A stretch of DNA of 64,000 bases from Microbulbifer aggregans (GCF_001750105.1 NZ_CP014143.1:1591001-1655000); one strand, 5' to 3'; positions 9,578 through 20,624 are shown, counted from the first letter of the stretch. A program made the numbers and translations. Notes: a model not told the origin generated them from the sequence alone.

Positions 9578-10102
9578 TTAGAAGTTGTCCGTACGGGTGA
9601 ACAGGCCGACACGCAGGTCCTTGGCCGTGTAGATCTCGCGTCCATCCACAGAGACGGACCCGTCACCGATACCCATCACCAGCTTGCGCTCGACCAGCCG
9701 GCTCATCTGGATATGGTAAGTGACTTTTTTCGCAGTCGGCAAAATTTGTCCGGTGAATTTGACCTCTCCACAGCCGAGGGCGCGGCCACGGCCAGGGTTG
9801 CCCTTCCAGGCCAGGAAGTAGCCGAGCAGCTGCCACATGGCGTCCAGGCCCAGGCAGCCGGGCATGACAGGGTCGCCGGGGAAGTGGCATTCGAAGAACC
9901 ACAGGTCCGGGTGGATATCCAGTTCGGCGATCAGCTCGCCCTTGCCGTAAGCGCCACCGTCTTTTGACACGTGGGTGATGCGGTCAAGCATCAGCATATT
10001 GGGGGCGGGCAGCTGGGCGTTGCCCGGGCCGAACATTTCACCCCGAGAACAGGCCAGCAGTTCTTCACGGGTATAGCTACTTTTCTGAACGAAATTACTC
10101 AT
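9578..10102 (-). CDS. fabA: 3-hydroxydecanoyl-ACP dehydratase/isomerase
   Basis: 174 residues from the ATG at 10102, close to the 171-172 usual for FabA. It dehydrates 3-hydroxydecanoyl-ACP and isomerises trans-2- to cis-3-decenoyl-ACP, the branch point to unsaturated fatty acids. The active site is visible as H73 in [14 protein letters not shown] and D87 in [10 protein letters not shown]. An upstream ATG at 10141 would add 13 residues, but it overlaps the -10 box of the likely promoter (10140-10145), so it would not be within the message; the shorter start also matches family alignment (SYTREELL). First gene of the fabA-fabB unit. Confidence 0.97.
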   Translation of the reverse strand: MSNFVQKSSYTREELLACSRGEMFGPGNAQLPAPNMLMLDRITHVSKDGGAYGKGELIAELDIHPDLWFFECHFPGDPVMPGCLGLDAMWQLLGYFLAWKGNPGRGRALGCGEVKFTGQILPTAKKVTYHIQMSRLVERKLVMGIGDGSVSVDGREIYTAKDLRVGLFTRTDNF

Positions 10103-10139
10103 TTTGTTCTCGATTTTGGGCGTTTTTGCAAGAGCGGGC

Positions 10140-10167
10140 ATTCTAAGGGTTGGGGATTTATTGTCCA
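10140..10167 (-). promoter_or_regulatory. fabA-fabB promoter
   Basis: Read on minus: TGGACA (10162-10167), a 16-base spacer, and TAGAAT (10140-10145). The predicted transcript would start around 10133, about 30 bases before the fabA ATG at 10102. Confidence 0.6.
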
Positions 10168-10169
10168 GA

Positions 10170-10193
10170 CAGTCACCGGCCTATTTGTGACTG
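10170..10193. promoter_or_regulatory. Inverted repeat, possible operator at fabA promoter
   Basis: CAGTCAC (10170-10176) and GTGACTG (10187-10193) form a 7-bp inverted repeat with a 10-base spacer, directly upstream of the fabA -35 box. The position would suit a fatty-acid regulator (FabR/DesT/FadR type), but the sequence is not one I recognise as any of their sites. Confidence 0.35.
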
Positions 10194-10360
10194 GCATGGG
10201 GTTTGCTGACTAATTCACAGTGGTTTGCTGCCGCAAATGCCCATGCGGCTTTGGCCTGCCGCGACATGGGCCCTGCCGCTGAACCCGGTAATGAAAATGT
10301 GGTAAGTTTCGGGTCCGGCGCGGGGGAGCGCCATCTATTGATCATGGGGATGCAATAAGA

Positions 10361-11209
10361 ATGCTGAAGAAATGTCTGTTTCCGGTGGCCGGCTATGGCA
10401 CCCGGTTCCTGCCTGCCACCAAAGCCATGCCCAAGGAAATGCTACCGCTAGTGAATAAGCCGCTGGTGCAGTATGGCGTCGAAGAGGCCATCGAGGCCGG
10501 CCTGAGCGAGATTGGCTTTGTGACCGGTCGCGGGAAGCGCGCCATCGAGGACCATTTCGACACCAATTTCGAGCTGGAGCACCAGATTTCCGGTACAGGC
10601 AAGGAGAAGTACCTGGACAGTGTGCGCCGTGTGATCGACAAGGCCAGCTTCTCCTACACCCGCCAGGGTGAAATGCGCGGCCTCGGCGATGCCATCCTGC
10701 AGGGGCAGCGCCTGGTTGGCGATGAGGCATTTGCCGTCGTGCTGGCGGATGACCTCTGCCTCAACGACGGCCTGGGTGTGCTGGGCCAGATGGTGGAGCT
10801 CTACAAGCAGTTCCGCTGCAGCATTGTGGCGGTGGAAGAGGTGCCCCGGGAGCAGATTCACAAGTTCGGCGTCATCGCCGGCAACGAGATCAAGCCCGGC
10901 CTGTGGCAGGTCACCGACATGGTGGAGAAGCCGCCGGCGGAAGAGGCGCCGAGCAATATGGCCATCATCGGCCGCTACATCCTCACCCCGGACATCTTCG
11001 ACCTGATCCGCGAGACCCCGCCGGGCAAGAACGGCGAGGTGCAGATCACCGATGCCCTGCTGGCGCAGGCCCAGCGCGGCTGTGTGCTGGCCTACAACTT
11101 CAAGGGCCGCCGCTTCGATTGCGGCTCCGTGGATGGCTTCATCGAGGCCACCAATTATGTCTACGAGAACGTGTACCTGCCGGAACAGGCAGAGCTCGAG
11201 AATAAGTAA
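10361..11209 (+). CDS. galU: UTP-glucose-1-phosphate uridylyltransferase
   Basis: 282 residues. It makes UDP-glucose from UTP and glucose-1-phosphate, feeding LPS and exopolysaccharide synthesis. The nucleotidyltransferase signature is at the N-terminus: FPVAGYGTRFLPATKAMPKEMLP, of which the G-x-G-T-R-F-L-P-x-T-K-x-x-P-K-E pattern is diagnostic. Further family segments are VQYGVEEAIEAG, VVLADDLC and FKGRRFDCGSVDGF. The start has GGGGATGCAATAAGA before it. The phosphohexomutase follows after 13 bases, so the two probably form one unit; together they supply activated sugars. Confidence 0.97.
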   Translation: MLKKCLFPVAGYGTRFLPATKAMPKEMLPLVNKPLVQYGVEEAIEAGLSEIGFVTGRGKRAIEDHFDTNFELEHQISGTGKEKYLDSVRRVIDKASFSYTRQGEMRGLGDAILQGQRLVGDEAFAVVLADDLCLNDGLGVLGQMVELYKQFRCSIVAVEEVPREQIHKFGVIAGNEIKPGLWQVTDMVEKPPAEEAPSNMAIIGRYILTPDIFDLIRETPPGKNGEVQITDALLAQAQRGCVLAYNFKGRRFDCGSVDGFIEATNYVYENVYLPEQAELENK

Positions 11210-11222
11210 AGGAAAGAAGTAA

Positions 11223-12572
11223 ATGAGTGCACTGACCTGTTTCAAGGCCTACGACCTGCGCGGCCGCGTCCCCGACGAGCTGAATACCGATGTGGCTTAC
11301 CGGGTGGGCCGCGCCTTTGCCCAGTTTCTTGATGCCCGCCGGGTGGTGGTGGGGCACGATATCCGCCTGACCAGCTCCGAGCTGACCGATGCGCTGGCCA
11401 ACGGCCTGCGCGATGCCGGCGCCGACGTTTACCATATCGGCGAATGCGGCACCGAGGAGGTCTACTTCTCCACATTTCATGGCGATTTCGATGGTGGTAT
11501 CTGTGTGACCGCCAGTCACAACCCCATGGATTACAACGGCATGAAGTTCGTGCGCGCCGGCAGCCGCCCGATCAGTGGCGATACCGGCCTGAAGGATATC
11601 CAGCGGCTGGCGGAGGAAAACGACTTCGCGCCGGTGGAAAGCCGTGGCGAACTCAAGCGCTTTGAGCACCGTGCCGACTTCGTTCAACATCTGCTGGGTT
11701 ATGTGGATCGCGAGCAGCTCAAGCCCCTGAAGCTGGTGGTCAATGCCGGTAATGGCGGCGCCGGCTCCGTAGTGGATGCCCTGGCGCCGCACCTGCCGTT
11801 CGAGTTCGTCCGCGTGCATCACGAGCCGGACGGCAATTTCCCCAACGGTATCCCCAACCCGCTGCTGCCGGAGAATCGTGCTTCCACTGCCCAGGCGGTA
11901 AAGGAAAGTGGCGCTGACTTCGGCATCGCCTGGGATGGCGATTTTGACCGCTGCTTCTTCTTTGATGAAAACGGTGAGTTCATCGAAGGCTACTATGTCG
12001 TCGGCCTGCTGGCCGAGGCATTCCTGCTCAAGCAGCAGGGTGCCAAGATCGTCCACGACCCGCGCCTGACCTGGAACACGGTGGATATCGTCAAGTCGGC
12101 GGGCGGTGAGCCGGTGCAGAGCAAGACCGGACATGCCTTCATCAAGGAGCGCATGCGCAAGGAAGACGCCATCTACGGTGGCGAAATGAGTGCACACCAC
12201 TATTTCCGCGACTTCGCCTACTGCGACAGCGGCATGATTCCGTGGCTGCTGGTAGCCGAGCTGGTCAGCCGCAGCGGCAAGCACCTGTCCGAGCTGGTGG
12301 GCGAGCGCATGGGTGCTTTCCCCTGTTCCGGTGAGATCAACTCCAAGGTGGAAGATCCGGCAGCGCTGCTGAAGGCTGCGGAAGAGAAGTATGCCCCGAG
12401 CGCGGAAAGCGTTGAGCATGTGGATGGACTCAGCGTGGCGTTTGCCGATTGGCGCTTCAATCTGCGCATGTCCAATACCGAGCCGGTGGTGCGCCTGAAC
12501 GTCGAATCCCGCGGCGACGCGGCGCTGATGCAGGAAAAGACGGAAGAGCTGCTGAAATTGATTCGCGGCTGA
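11223..12572 (+). CDS. manB: Phosphomannomutase (CpsG/ManB type)
   Basis: 449 residues of the alpha-D-phosphohexomutase superfamily. It interconverts hexose-6-phosphate and hexose-1-phosphate; the closest recalled match is E. coli CpsG ([11 protein letters not shown] start, GTEEIYFATFH), a phosphomannomutase. The phosphoserine loop TASHNP places the active serine at residue 98. The magnesium loop DGDFDR is at 238-243, and the sugar-specificity loop reads [14 protein letters not shown]. The C-terminal phosphate-binding loop is [14 protein letters not shown]. Next to galU, it likely serves GDP-mannose or glucose-1-phosphate supply for polysaccharides. Whether it acts on mannose, glucose or both cannot be read from sequence. 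Confidence 0.92.
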   Translation: MSALTCFKAYDLRGRVPDELNTDVAYRVGRAFAQFLDARRVVVGHDIRLTSSELTDALANGLRDAGADVYHIGECGTEEVYFSTFHGDFDGGICVTASHNPMDYNGMKFVRAGSRPISGDTGLKDIQRLAEENDFAPVESRGELKRFEHRADFVQHLLGYVDREQLKPLKLVVNAGNGGAGSVVDALAPHLPFEFVRVHHEPDGNFPNGIPNPLLPENRASTAQAVKESGADFGIAWDGDFDRCFFFDENGEFIEGYYVVGLLAEAFLLKQQGAKIVHDPRLTWNTVDIVKSAGGEPVQSKTGHAFIKERMRKEDAIYGGEMSAHHYFRDFAYCDSGMIPWLLVAELVSRSGKHLSELVGERMGAFPCSGEINSKVEDPAALLKAAEEKYAPSAESVEHVDGLSVAFADWRFNLRMSNTEPVVRLNVESRGDAALMQEKTEELLKLIRG

Positions 12573-12595
12573 TCCGGCACTGCAGTGATGCGACC

Positions 12596-12623
12596 AAGGG
12601 CGAACATTGTGTTCGCCCTTTTT
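12596..12623 (+). terminator. Intrinsic terminator after manB
   Basis: AAGGGCGAAC (12596-12605) pairs with GTTCGCCCTT (12611-12620), loop ATTGT, followed by a short T-run. Confidence 0.9.
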
Positions 12624-13050
12624 CGTTTAGTGCCTAGCATGGAGTGTAGTGGGGGCTCTTTAGCTGGTTAGGCCCTTTCGGGACAAGCCGACAGGGGCCT
12701 TACCGGCTAGCGAGCCTTCGCGTGATGCCCGGCGGCCTCGTCTGGCCCTTCAATCCACACTTTTCGAGGGAGGTAGTTCTTTCGAAGGCAGGATGGGTGT
12801 GCCCGGTCACATGCCGTAGCCCTCAGTCCGCTTTTTTTGCATAGGAATGGTGGGCAGCGGAGGGGGGCATTGTGGTGAGGGGCTGGAGGGGCCGCTCTTA
12901 CTTGCCAAAAACGGCATTTGATGCGGAGGAAGGCACTGGTGCTGGCAAGTGCCTGACGGACCTTACGCGGATGTTTTTACGGCGTGTCCGGCAGGTGTTT
13001 GTCAGCGGCGGTGCCCCTTTTGAGGTGGCGACAGGCGCAGGGGGGAGGAA
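12624..13050. other. Gene-poor stretch between manB and ispB
   Basis: About 430 bases with no coding frame I can support. The first part has overlapping, mutually exclusive inverted repeats: AGGCCC (12670-12675) with GGGCCT (12695-12700), and AGCCG (12686-12690) with CGGCT (12704-12708). An isolated T-run lies near 12831-12838. The plus strand from about 12840 to 13040 is G-rich. I recognise no known RNA family here. Confidence 0.5.
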
Positions 13051-14013
13051 TTACACCGACCTCTCAACCGCAAAGCTCGCCAGCTGCTGCAGGGCAGTCT
13101 TCTGTTCACTTTCTGCCAGAAACGCCAGCTGATCCTTGGCTTCACCCACGGCCGCGCGCGCCCGCTCCATGGTGTAATCCAGGGCCCCGCAGGCCTCGAT
13201 CGCCGTCACGATCTCGGTCAGCCGCTCGGCACTGCGCTGCTCGATGGCTTCCCGCACCAGCGCGGCCTGTTCGGGCGTGCCGTTGGCCATGGTGTAGATC
13301 AGTGGCAGGGTCGGCTTGCCCTCGGCCAGGTCGTCGCCGACATTCTTGCCGAGTTCTTCCGGGTTGCCGCGGTAGTCCAGGGCATCGTCCACCAGCTGGA
13401 AGGCCAGTCCCAGTTTGCGGCCGTAGAGCTTGAGCGCGTCACGTGCGTCAGGGGTGCATCCCGCCAGCACTGCGGCGGTCTCACAGGCGGCCTCGAACAG
13501 GGCACCGGTCTTCTTGTGGATGACGGTGAGGTAGTTGTCCTCGCCGACCTGCGGGTCTCCCGCGTTCACCAGTTGCTGCACCTCACCCTCGGCGATGGTG
13601 TTGGTGGTGTCGGAAAGCACCGCCATGATGTCCATGTTCTCCAGTGCAACCATCATCTGGAAGGCCCGGGAATACAGGAAGTCGCCCACCAGTACCGCGG
13701 GCGCGTTGCCCCATTGGGCGTTAGCGGTCAGGCGGCCGCGGCGGCGTTCGGAGGTGTCCACCACGTCGTCGTGGAGCAGAGTCGCAGTGTGGATAAATTC
13801 GATGATGGTGGCCAGGTCGATATGGCTCTGGCCCTGATAGCCCGCGGCCCGGGCGCAGAGCAGCACCAGTAGTGGGCGCAGTCGCTTGCCCCCGGCCTCG
13901 ACCAGGTAATGGCCGATGTTCTCCACCAGGGGGACATCCGAGTGCAATTGGTCGAGAATGCGCTGATTGACCGCGGCGAAATCGTCCGCGGCGACCCGGT
14001 GGAAAGGCAACAT
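13051..14013 (-). CDS. ispB: Octaprenyl diphosphate synthase
   Basis: 320 residues, a trans-long-chain prenyl transferase that extends FPP with IPP to give the ubiquinone side chain. The first Asp-rich motif DDVVD is at 82-86 after HTATLLH, and the second, DDALD, is at 209-213. KRLRPLL (43-49) binds pyrophosphate. Chain length (C40 versus C45) cannot be determined. It is divergent from rplU-rpmA-obgE, the arrangement known in E. coli and Pseudomonas. Confidence 0.95.
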   Translation of the reverse strand: MLPFHRVAADDFAAVNQRILDQLHSDVPLVENIGHYLVEAGGKRLRPLLVLLCARAAGYQGQSHIDLATIIEFIHTATLLHDDVVDTSERRRGRLTANAQWGNAPAVLVGDFLYSRAFQMMVALENMDIMAVLSDTTNTIAEGEVQQLVNAGDPQVGEDNYLTVIHKKTGALFEAACETAAVLAGCTPDARDALKLYGRKLGLAFQLVDDALDYRGNPEELGKNVGDDLAEGKPTLPLIYTMANGTPEQAALVREAIEQRSAERLTEIVTAIEACGALDYTMERARAAVGEAKDQLAFLAESEQKTALQQLASFAVERSV

Positions 14014-14078
14014 GCGAGGGTTCCTTATACTGCTTTATTAGGGCTGTCAGAGTCGCCGCCACCGCGGCGCGGGCGCTA

Positions 14079-14107
14079 TTGTATCAATCACGGGAATTGA
14101 TTAGAAT
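14079..14107 (+). promoter_or_regulatory. Promoter for rplU-rpmA
   Basis: TTGTAT (14079-14084), 17-base spacer, TAGAAT (14102-14107). This predicts a leader of about 135 bases before rplU. Likely the main promoter of the ribosomal pair. Confidence 0.6.
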
Positions 14108-14251
14108 CTGCGCCCCGTTTGACCGGCCCTCCCGGCCTGTCGCGGACAAGCTGTTTTAACACACGGCGCAAGCTCCCGAAATGCGGAGCAGTGACTACCT
14201 GGTTTTGGAGTCCGCCCGCTGCTTCGTGTCGTCCATTCGGAGCATAGAGAT

Positions 14252-14563
14252 ATGTACGCTGTAATTGAAAGCGGTGGCAAGCAGCACCGCGTAGAAGAGG
14301 GCGAAGTACTTCGCCTGGAGAAGCTGGAAGTTGCAACCGGCGATTCCATCGATTTTGACAAGGTACTGATGGTCGTCGACGGCGACAAGATCAACATCGG
14401 TGCCCCCGTTGTAGACGGCGCTAAAGTGACTGCCGAAGTGGTCAGCCACGGCCGCGGCGAAAAGGTGAGAATCATCAAGTTCCGCCGTCGCAAGCACTCC
14501 ATGAAGCGTCAGGGCCACCGTCAGTGGTACACCGAAGTTAAAATCACTGGCATCAAGGCATAA
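14252..14563 (+). CDS. rplU: 50S ribosomal protein L21
   Basis: 103 residues, the usual L21 length. It begins [17 protein letters not shown] and ends with the basic [24 protein letters not shown] segment that contacts 23S rRNA (key residues RRRKH and KRQGHR). A large-subunit structural protein. The rpmA gene follows after 18 bases, the universal pairing. Confidence 0.99.
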   Translation: MYAVIESGGKQHRVEEGEVLRLEKLEVATGDSIDFDKVLMVVDGDKINIGAPVVDGAKVTAEVVSHGRGEKVRIIKFRRRKHSMKRQGHRQWYTEVKITGIKA

Positions 14564-14581
14564 GCAGAGGAGTAACGACTC

Positions 14582-16182
<1,601 letters not shown>

Positions 16183-16234
16183 GGTCGGGAGGGCCGACCT
16201 CTGTGCCCTGCATTGGGGCGGTTTCGGGGGGAAC

Positions 16235-17368
16235 ATGGATTTCGTAGCGGCTCGCCAGCGGTTGGCAGGTACCCGGCGCTGGGTCATCAAGATCGGCAGT
16301 GCGTTGATTACCAATAATGGTCGCGGTGTGAACCGCGAGGCCATTTTCCAGTGGGTCAGCCAGATGGCGGCGCTGCGTGCCCGGGGTATCGAGGTGCTGC
16401 TGGTTTCCTCCGGGGCCGTGGCCGCGGGCATGGACCGCCTGGGATGGCATCGTCGCCCGGAGTCCATCCATCAGTTGCAGGCTGCTGCCGCGGTGGGGCA
16501 GAGCCACCTGGTGCAGGTCTACGAGCAGGCCTTCGGTCAGTTCGACTGCCGCACCGCCCAGATCCTGCTCGACCACGACGACCTCTCCAATCGCACCCGC
16601 TACCTCAATGCCCGCAGTACCCTGCGAACATTGCTCTCCCTCGGCGTGGTTCCGATCATCAACGAAAACGATACGGTGGTAACCGACGAGATCCGTTTCG
16701 GCGACAACGACACTCTGGCGGCGCTGGTGGCCAATCTGGTGGAGGCCGAGGCGTTGATGATACTCACCGATGCCGACGGTCTGTTTACCGAAGATCCCCG
16801 CGACAATCCCGCCGCAGAGTTGATTCGTGAGGGCTCCGCTGGCAATCCGGCGTTGATGGGGATGGCGGGTGGGTCCCGCAGTGGTCTCGGCCGCGGTGGC
16901 ATGGCTACAAAAGTGCGAGCCGCCCAGCTGGCGGCGCGCTCCGGCGCCGGGACGGTCATTGTTGGTGGCGCCGTGGACAATGTCATCGAGCGGGTCAGCG
17001 GTGGTGAGCGCCTGGGTACTCTGCTGTTGCCGGAGGCCGACCCCATGACCGCGCGCAAGCGCTGGCTGGCTGGTCAGTTGCAGGTGCGCGGGCGCCTGGT
17101 ACTGGATGCCGGCGCGGAGCGGGCGCTGCGGGATAGTGGTCGCAGCCTGCTGGCGGTGGGCGTTAGTGCTGTCGAGGGTGGGTTTCGTCGCGGTGAGCTG
17201 GTGTCCTGCTGTAATACCGCTGGAGTGGAGGTTGCGCGGGGTCTGGTGAACTACGACAGTAGCGAGACGGCCCGTATCGTGGGTCAGCCTTCAGAGCGCT
17301 TTGTGGAGCTGCTGGGTTACCGGGATGACGAAGAGCTGATCCATCGCGACAACCTGATCCTGCTATAG
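16235..17368 (+). CDS. proB: Glutamate 5-kinase
   Basis: 377 residues, long form with two domains: an amino acid kinase domain (about 1-260; [14 protein letters not shown] at the start, [30 protein letters not shown]) and a C-terminal PUA domain (about 280-375). It phosphorylates glutamate in the first step of proline synthesis and is usually feedback-inhibited by proline. TTCGGGGGGAAC precedes the ATG. Order obgE-proB is the same as in Pseudomonas. Confidence 0.97.
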   Translation: MDFVAARQRLAGTRRWVIKIGSALITNNGRGVNREAIFQWVSQMAALRARGIEVLLVSSGAVAAGMDRLGWHRRPESIHQLQAAAAVGQSHLVQVYEQAFGQFDCRTAQILLDHDDLSNRTRYLNARSTLRTLLSLGVVPIINENDTVVTDEIRFGDNDTLAALVANLVEAEALMILTDADGLFTEDPRDNPAAELIREGSAGNPALMGMAGGSRSGLGRGGMATKVRAAQLAARSGAGTVIVGGAVDNVIERVSGGERLGTLLLPEADPMTARKRWLAGQLQVRGRLVLDAGAERALRDSGRSLLAVGVSAVEGGFRRGELVSCCNTAGVEVARGLVNYDSSETARIVGQPSERFVELLGYRDDEELIHRDNLILL

Positions 17369-17395
17369 GCCTGCCGGTTAACGTGGCCCGAAAAC

Positions 17396-17423
17396 AAAAA
17401 ACCCCGCCGATGGCGGGGTTTTT
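17396..17423. terminator. Bidirectional terminator between proB and rpsT
   Basis: AAAAACCCCGCC (17397-17408) pairs with GGCGGGGTTTTT (17412-17423) around a 3-base loop. A- and T-tracts on both sides let it work for both convergent genes. Confidence 0.93.
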
Positions 17424-17439
17424 GCGTTCTGAGCGCGGA

Positions 17440-17706
17440 TCAGGCAGCCAGTGCTTTGATCTTGGCGTTCAGGCGGCTCTTGTGACGGGCGGCCTTATTC
17501 TTGTGAATAATGCCCTTGTCCGCCATACGGTCGATGACCGGTACCGCTTCCGCGTAGGCTGTCTTGGCTTTTTCCGCATCACCTGCATCAATGGCCGCAA
17601 CTACCTTCTTGATGTAGGTGCGCACCATGGAGCGCAGGCTGGCGTTGTGTTTACGGCGCTTGTCGTTCTGGCGCGCGCGTTTCTTCGCTTGAGGTGAGTT
17701 GGCCAC
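17440..17706 (-). CDS. rpsT: 30S ribosomal protein S20
   Basis: 88 residues, begins [17 protein letters not shown] and is Lys/Arg/Ala-rich throughout as expected of S20. The start codon is GTG with AGGAGCAACCG before it. A non-ATG start is also known for E. coli rpsT (UUG), where it takes part in autoregulation; whether that holds here is inference. It has its own strong promoter. Confidence 0.98.
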   Translation of the reverse strand: MANSPQAKKRARQNDKRRKHNASLRSMVRTYIKKVVAAIDAGDAEKAKTAYAEAVPVIDRMADKGIIHKNKAARHKSRLNAKIKALAA

Positions 17707-17771
17707 CGGTTGCTCCTGTTGGAATCTAAAAACTCTGTAACTAACGGGCCGGGGCCCGATTGGGACGCGAC

Positions 17772-17799
17772 ATTATCCCCACAGTTGGTTGTTTGTCAA
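17772..17799 (-). promoter_or_regulatory. rpsT promoter
   Basis: Read on minus: perfect TTGACA (17794-17799), 16-base spacer, GATAAT (17772-17777). It overlaps the last codons of the upstream histidine kinase gene. The leader carries a CGGGCC/GGCCCG hairpin. Confidence 0.8.
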
Positions 17800-19868
17800 C
17801 CGCTTCCGGGGCTTGCGGCGGTCTGTCCATTTCCGGTCAATCCATTGGGTAGCAGGAGCGTGAACACGGCGCCCTTATTGTCTTTGCGATTGGCCGCTGT
17901 GAGCCGCCCGCCGTGGAATTCGGCGATGAGCCGGGCGATATAAAGACCCAGCCCCAGGTGGCCACCGCGGTCGCCGTCACCACGAACCGAGACCAAAGAG
18001 TCGAACAGCTTTCGGTCGAACCCTTCCGGCAGCAATGGCCCCTCGTTTTCCACCTGAATCCAGTAGGTGTCGCCCTGGCAGCGGGCGTGTACCCGGATCT
18101 CGCTGCCAGCGGGGGCAAAGCTCACGGCGTTGTCCACCAGCTTGTCCATCAGCTGGGCCAGCAGCTCGGGTGCGCCGTGACAGGGAAGCGGAGCGTCGGG
18201 GCAGTCGAGTAGGAACTGCTGAGTCGGATGGGCATCGCCGTAGCACTGCAGCAGTGCTTGCAGCAGGTCTGCCAGATCAAACGACTCGCGCTCCGCGTGG
18301 CGAATACTGGCCTCCAGGTCGCTGGCGGCAGACAGGCTGTTGAGGATACCGCTGAGCCTTGCACTGCCCTCCTGCGCCCGCTCCGCATAGCGGCGGCTAT
18401 CCGCCGGTAACTCGGCCATGGACAGGTTGTCCAGCGATGAGCGCACTACGGCCAGGGGCGTGCGCAGCTCGTGGGAGAGCTTGCTGGCCAGGGTTCGCAG
18501 GTAGTGATGGTAACGGTCGAGCTCTGCCAGCAGGTCGGCAAAAGCGCGGTTGAGGTCGCCCAGCTCGTCACCGAGGCGGGCCCGCGGGAAGTCGCCGCGC
18601 AGGCGGCCGCTGCCATCGATGGCATTGGTCGCGGCCCGATGCAGTCTGCGAACCCGCCAGGAAAGCCAACTGGCGTAGCCGAGCAGCAGCAATGCCGCGG
18701 CGCCGGCGGCAGTGGCGGATAGAAGCCAAAGGCGGTGAGCGGCCGACTCCGTCAGTGCCAGGACGCTGTCGCCGGACTGGAGCGCGATGACCCGGCCCAG
18801 CAGCGGGCGCTCGACAATGGCGTCGGCCCGGGTGATCACTGGCACGCTGGCCGCGGCGATGCGGCCATCCCGGGGGGCGCGGAACCAGTGAATGCTTGGA
18901 ACACGCAGATTGGCCTGGAATACCGGTAGGCCGTCATCAGGGAGCGCAGGCAAGTCGCCCCTGTTCAGCAGTTTGCGGTAGGCCCAGCTCTGTAGCCAGG
19001 ACTGCTCGGCCCCGGCGGGGCGCTGAGTCTGAATGGTGCCGGAAGAGGCGAGCAGGTAGCCCTCGCTGTCGACGACGGCGAGCCTGAGTCCTTGCCTGTC
19101 GAAGTGCTCCAGTTCAGTTTGCAGGGCTCGCAGCGGCTGTACCAGGCGGCCGGGAATGCCGTCGCCGGGGAGGGTCGAGGCCAGCCTGGAGGGGGTGCCG
19201 CCGTTGCTGTGGCGACGGTCGAGCACGGTGATTGCCATCTCACCGTCGGTCAGGACGTGGGGCAGGCTCAGCTCCAGCTGGTAGCCATTGGCCGACGAGG
19301 TCCAGCGACCCCGCAGACGCAGCTCCCGATCGACACCGCCGCGCTGCCGGTTGTGCCACAGGGCTACGGTCGGCCCCTGGCTGGCTACGGGGAGGGTGTA
19401 GTGGCGGCCGCCGGTTTGAATCTCTACCGCGTCGCCGCTGGCACGCAGGCCAGTGCGGGGATCGTGGTGGCTGGGGGTGTCATCGCTCACAGTAAGCAGA
19501 AGGTAAATGCGTTCGCCGCTCAACCCCAGTGTGGCCCTTGCCATTGGCTGGCCGTCCGCATCTACGAGTTGTTGTGGGGCGAGGGACCACTGCCGCCACT
19601 CGTCGCCGTAGCCGTCGACCAGGGGGGCTTGTGGCAGCGGGTTGAGGTAAAGCTGGGCCCCGGGGGGGCGATGTTGCCGCTCGGGGTCGGGCAGGATCAG
19701 TTGCGGGGCGCTGGCCAGGCGCGCGGCCACGGCGCTGGCGGTTGCCTCCAGTGCCTGCACCTGTCCGTCGGCGAGGGCCTCGTCGACCTGGCGCAAGTAC
19801 TGGCAGCCCGCCCATGGCATGGCCAGGGTGACCAGGCTGACGAGGAGGAGCTGGCGTCTCAGTCTCAC
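17796..19868 (-). CDS. pdsS: Sensor histidine kinase, dedicated sortase system type
   Basis: 690 residues. TM1 is at about 5-22 and TM2 at about 380-402, enclosing a large periplasmic region. Residues 75-205 look like a carbohydrate-binding family 9/DOMON-type beta sandwich (DGYGDEW, SGDAVEIQTGG, GYQLELSLPH). A HAMP-like linker follows, then HisKA with the phosphoacceptor H466 in KLSHELRTPLAVVRS, and a HATPase_c domain (DNAVSFAPAG, GGHLGLGLYIARLIAEFHGG). The overall plan fits the kinase of the 'proteobacterial dedicated sortase system' (PdsS family). It lies 37 bases downstream of its response regulator. The periplasmic domain suggests sensing of sugar or envelope material; that is inference. 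Confidence 0.8.
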   Translation of the reverse strand: MRLRRQLLLVSLVTLAMPWAGCQYLRQVDEALADGQVQALEATASAVAARLASAPQLILPDPERQHRPPGAQLYLNPLPQAPLVDGYGDEWRQWSLAPQQLVDADGQPMARATLGLSGERIYLLLTVSDDTPSHHDPRTGLRASGDAVEIQTGGRHYTLPVASQGPTVALWHNRQRGGVDRELRLRGRWTSSANGYQLELSLPHVLTDGEMAITVLDRRHSNGGTPSRLASTLPGDGIPGRLVQPLRALQTELEHFDRQGLRLAVVDSEGYLLASSGTIQTQRPAGAEQSWLQSWAYRKLLNRGDLPALPDDGLPVFQANLRVPSIHWFRAPRDGRIAAASVPVITRADAIVERPLLGRVIALQSGDSVLALTESAAHRLWLLSATAAGAAALLLLGYASWLSWRVRRLHRAATNAIDGSGRLRGDFPRARLGDELGDLNRAFADLLAELDRYHHYLRTLASKLSHELRTPLAVVRSSLDNLSMAELPADSRRYAERAQEGSARLSGILNSLSAASDLEASIRHAERESFDLADLLQALLQCYGDAHPTQQFLLDCPDAPLPCHGAPELLAQLMDKLVDNAVSFAPAGSEIRVHARCQGDTYWIQVENEGPLLPEGFDRKLFDSLVSVRGDGDRGGHLGLGLYIARLIAEFHGGRLTAANRKDNKGAVFTLLLPNGLTGNGQTAASPGSG

Positions 19869-19905
19869 CGTCTAATACCCGACGCTCGTTGAGTGCATGG
19901 CCGGC

Positions 19906-20595
19906 TCAGGCCTGCCAGCGGTAGCCGAGGCCGTAGGCGGTGGCAATGGCATCGAATGCACGGTCCACATCCTGGAATTTCCGGCGAATGCGCTTGACGT
20001 GGGAGGTGATGGTGCTGTCGTCCAGCACGACCTGGGCGGCCTCCATCAGCTGGCTGCGGGACTTCACATGGCCCGGCCGGCGCGCCAGTGCGTGCACGAT
20101 CCAGAACTCGGTGACGGTGAGGTCGACGGGGTCGCCACCCCAGCGGCAGTGCATGCGTTCAACGTCGAGTTCCAGGGCGCCCTGTTGCAGGCGCTCGCCC
20201 TCGTCGTCGCGGCTTTTCAGTACACTCACACGCCGTAGCAGTGCGTTAATCCGGGCCTGCATATGGGGCAGGGATATGTCTTTGGTGAGGTAGTCATCGG
20301 CGCCCAGGCGCAGGCCGGAAATGATATCCAGTTCAGAGTCGCGGGCGGTGAGGAACAGGATCGGCAGAGCCGGTGCCATGGCCCGCAATTCGCGGCAGAG
20401 TTCGAAGCCTCCTTCCACCTCTGCGCCGAGGCCGACATCGATGACCGCAAGATCCGGCAACCGCTGCCGGAAGGCGTCCAGCGCCTCGCTGCGGGTCTCG
20501 TACAAATTGACCTGGTAGCCGCTGCGGCGCAGGGCGTCGCGATAGTTTTCAGCGATCGCTCGCTCGTCCTCAACGATGGCAATGGTGGGATTCAT
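19906..20595 (-). CDS. pdsR: Response regulator, dedicated sortase system type
   Basis: 229 residues, OmpR/PhoB class. The receiver domain (about 1-120) has acidic residues E9/D10, phosphoacceptor D53 in LAVIDVGLG and K in DDYLTKD. The C-terminal winged helix is at about 130-227 (LTVTEFWIVHALARRPGHVKS start, ending AYGLGYRW). The insertion VGLGAEVEGGFELCRELR and the HVKSRSQLMEAA segment match what I recall of the PdsR family. It presumably controls the neighbouring OmpA-like and small membrane genes. Upstream are two GGGGCAT/ATGCCCC hairpins. Confidence 0.82.
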   Translation of the reverse strand: MNPTIAIVEDERAIAENYRDALRRSGYQVNLYETRSEALDAFRQRLPDLAVIDVGLGAEVEGGFELCRELRAMAPALPILFLTARDSELDIISGLRLGADDYLTKDISLPHMQARINALLRRVSVLKSRDDEGERLQQGALELDVERMHCRWGGDPVDLTVTEFWIVHALARRPGHVKSRSQLMEAAQVVLDDSTITSHVKRIRRKFQDVDRAFDAIATAYGLGYRWQA

Positions 20596-20624
20596 GGCTG
20601 CTTCGGCGTTTTTTTAGTCATGCG

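Noticed and set aside
12872..13132. 86-codon plus-strand frame before ispB
   Set aside because: Overlaps the 3' end of ispB on the other strand, has no ribosome site and an Arg/Gly-rich unconvincing product.
17796..19868. Lipobox-like AGC at residues 20-22 of the histidine kinase
   Set aside because: The segment fits a normal first membrane helix of a sensor kinase; a lipidated kinase would be exceptional and nothing else supports it.
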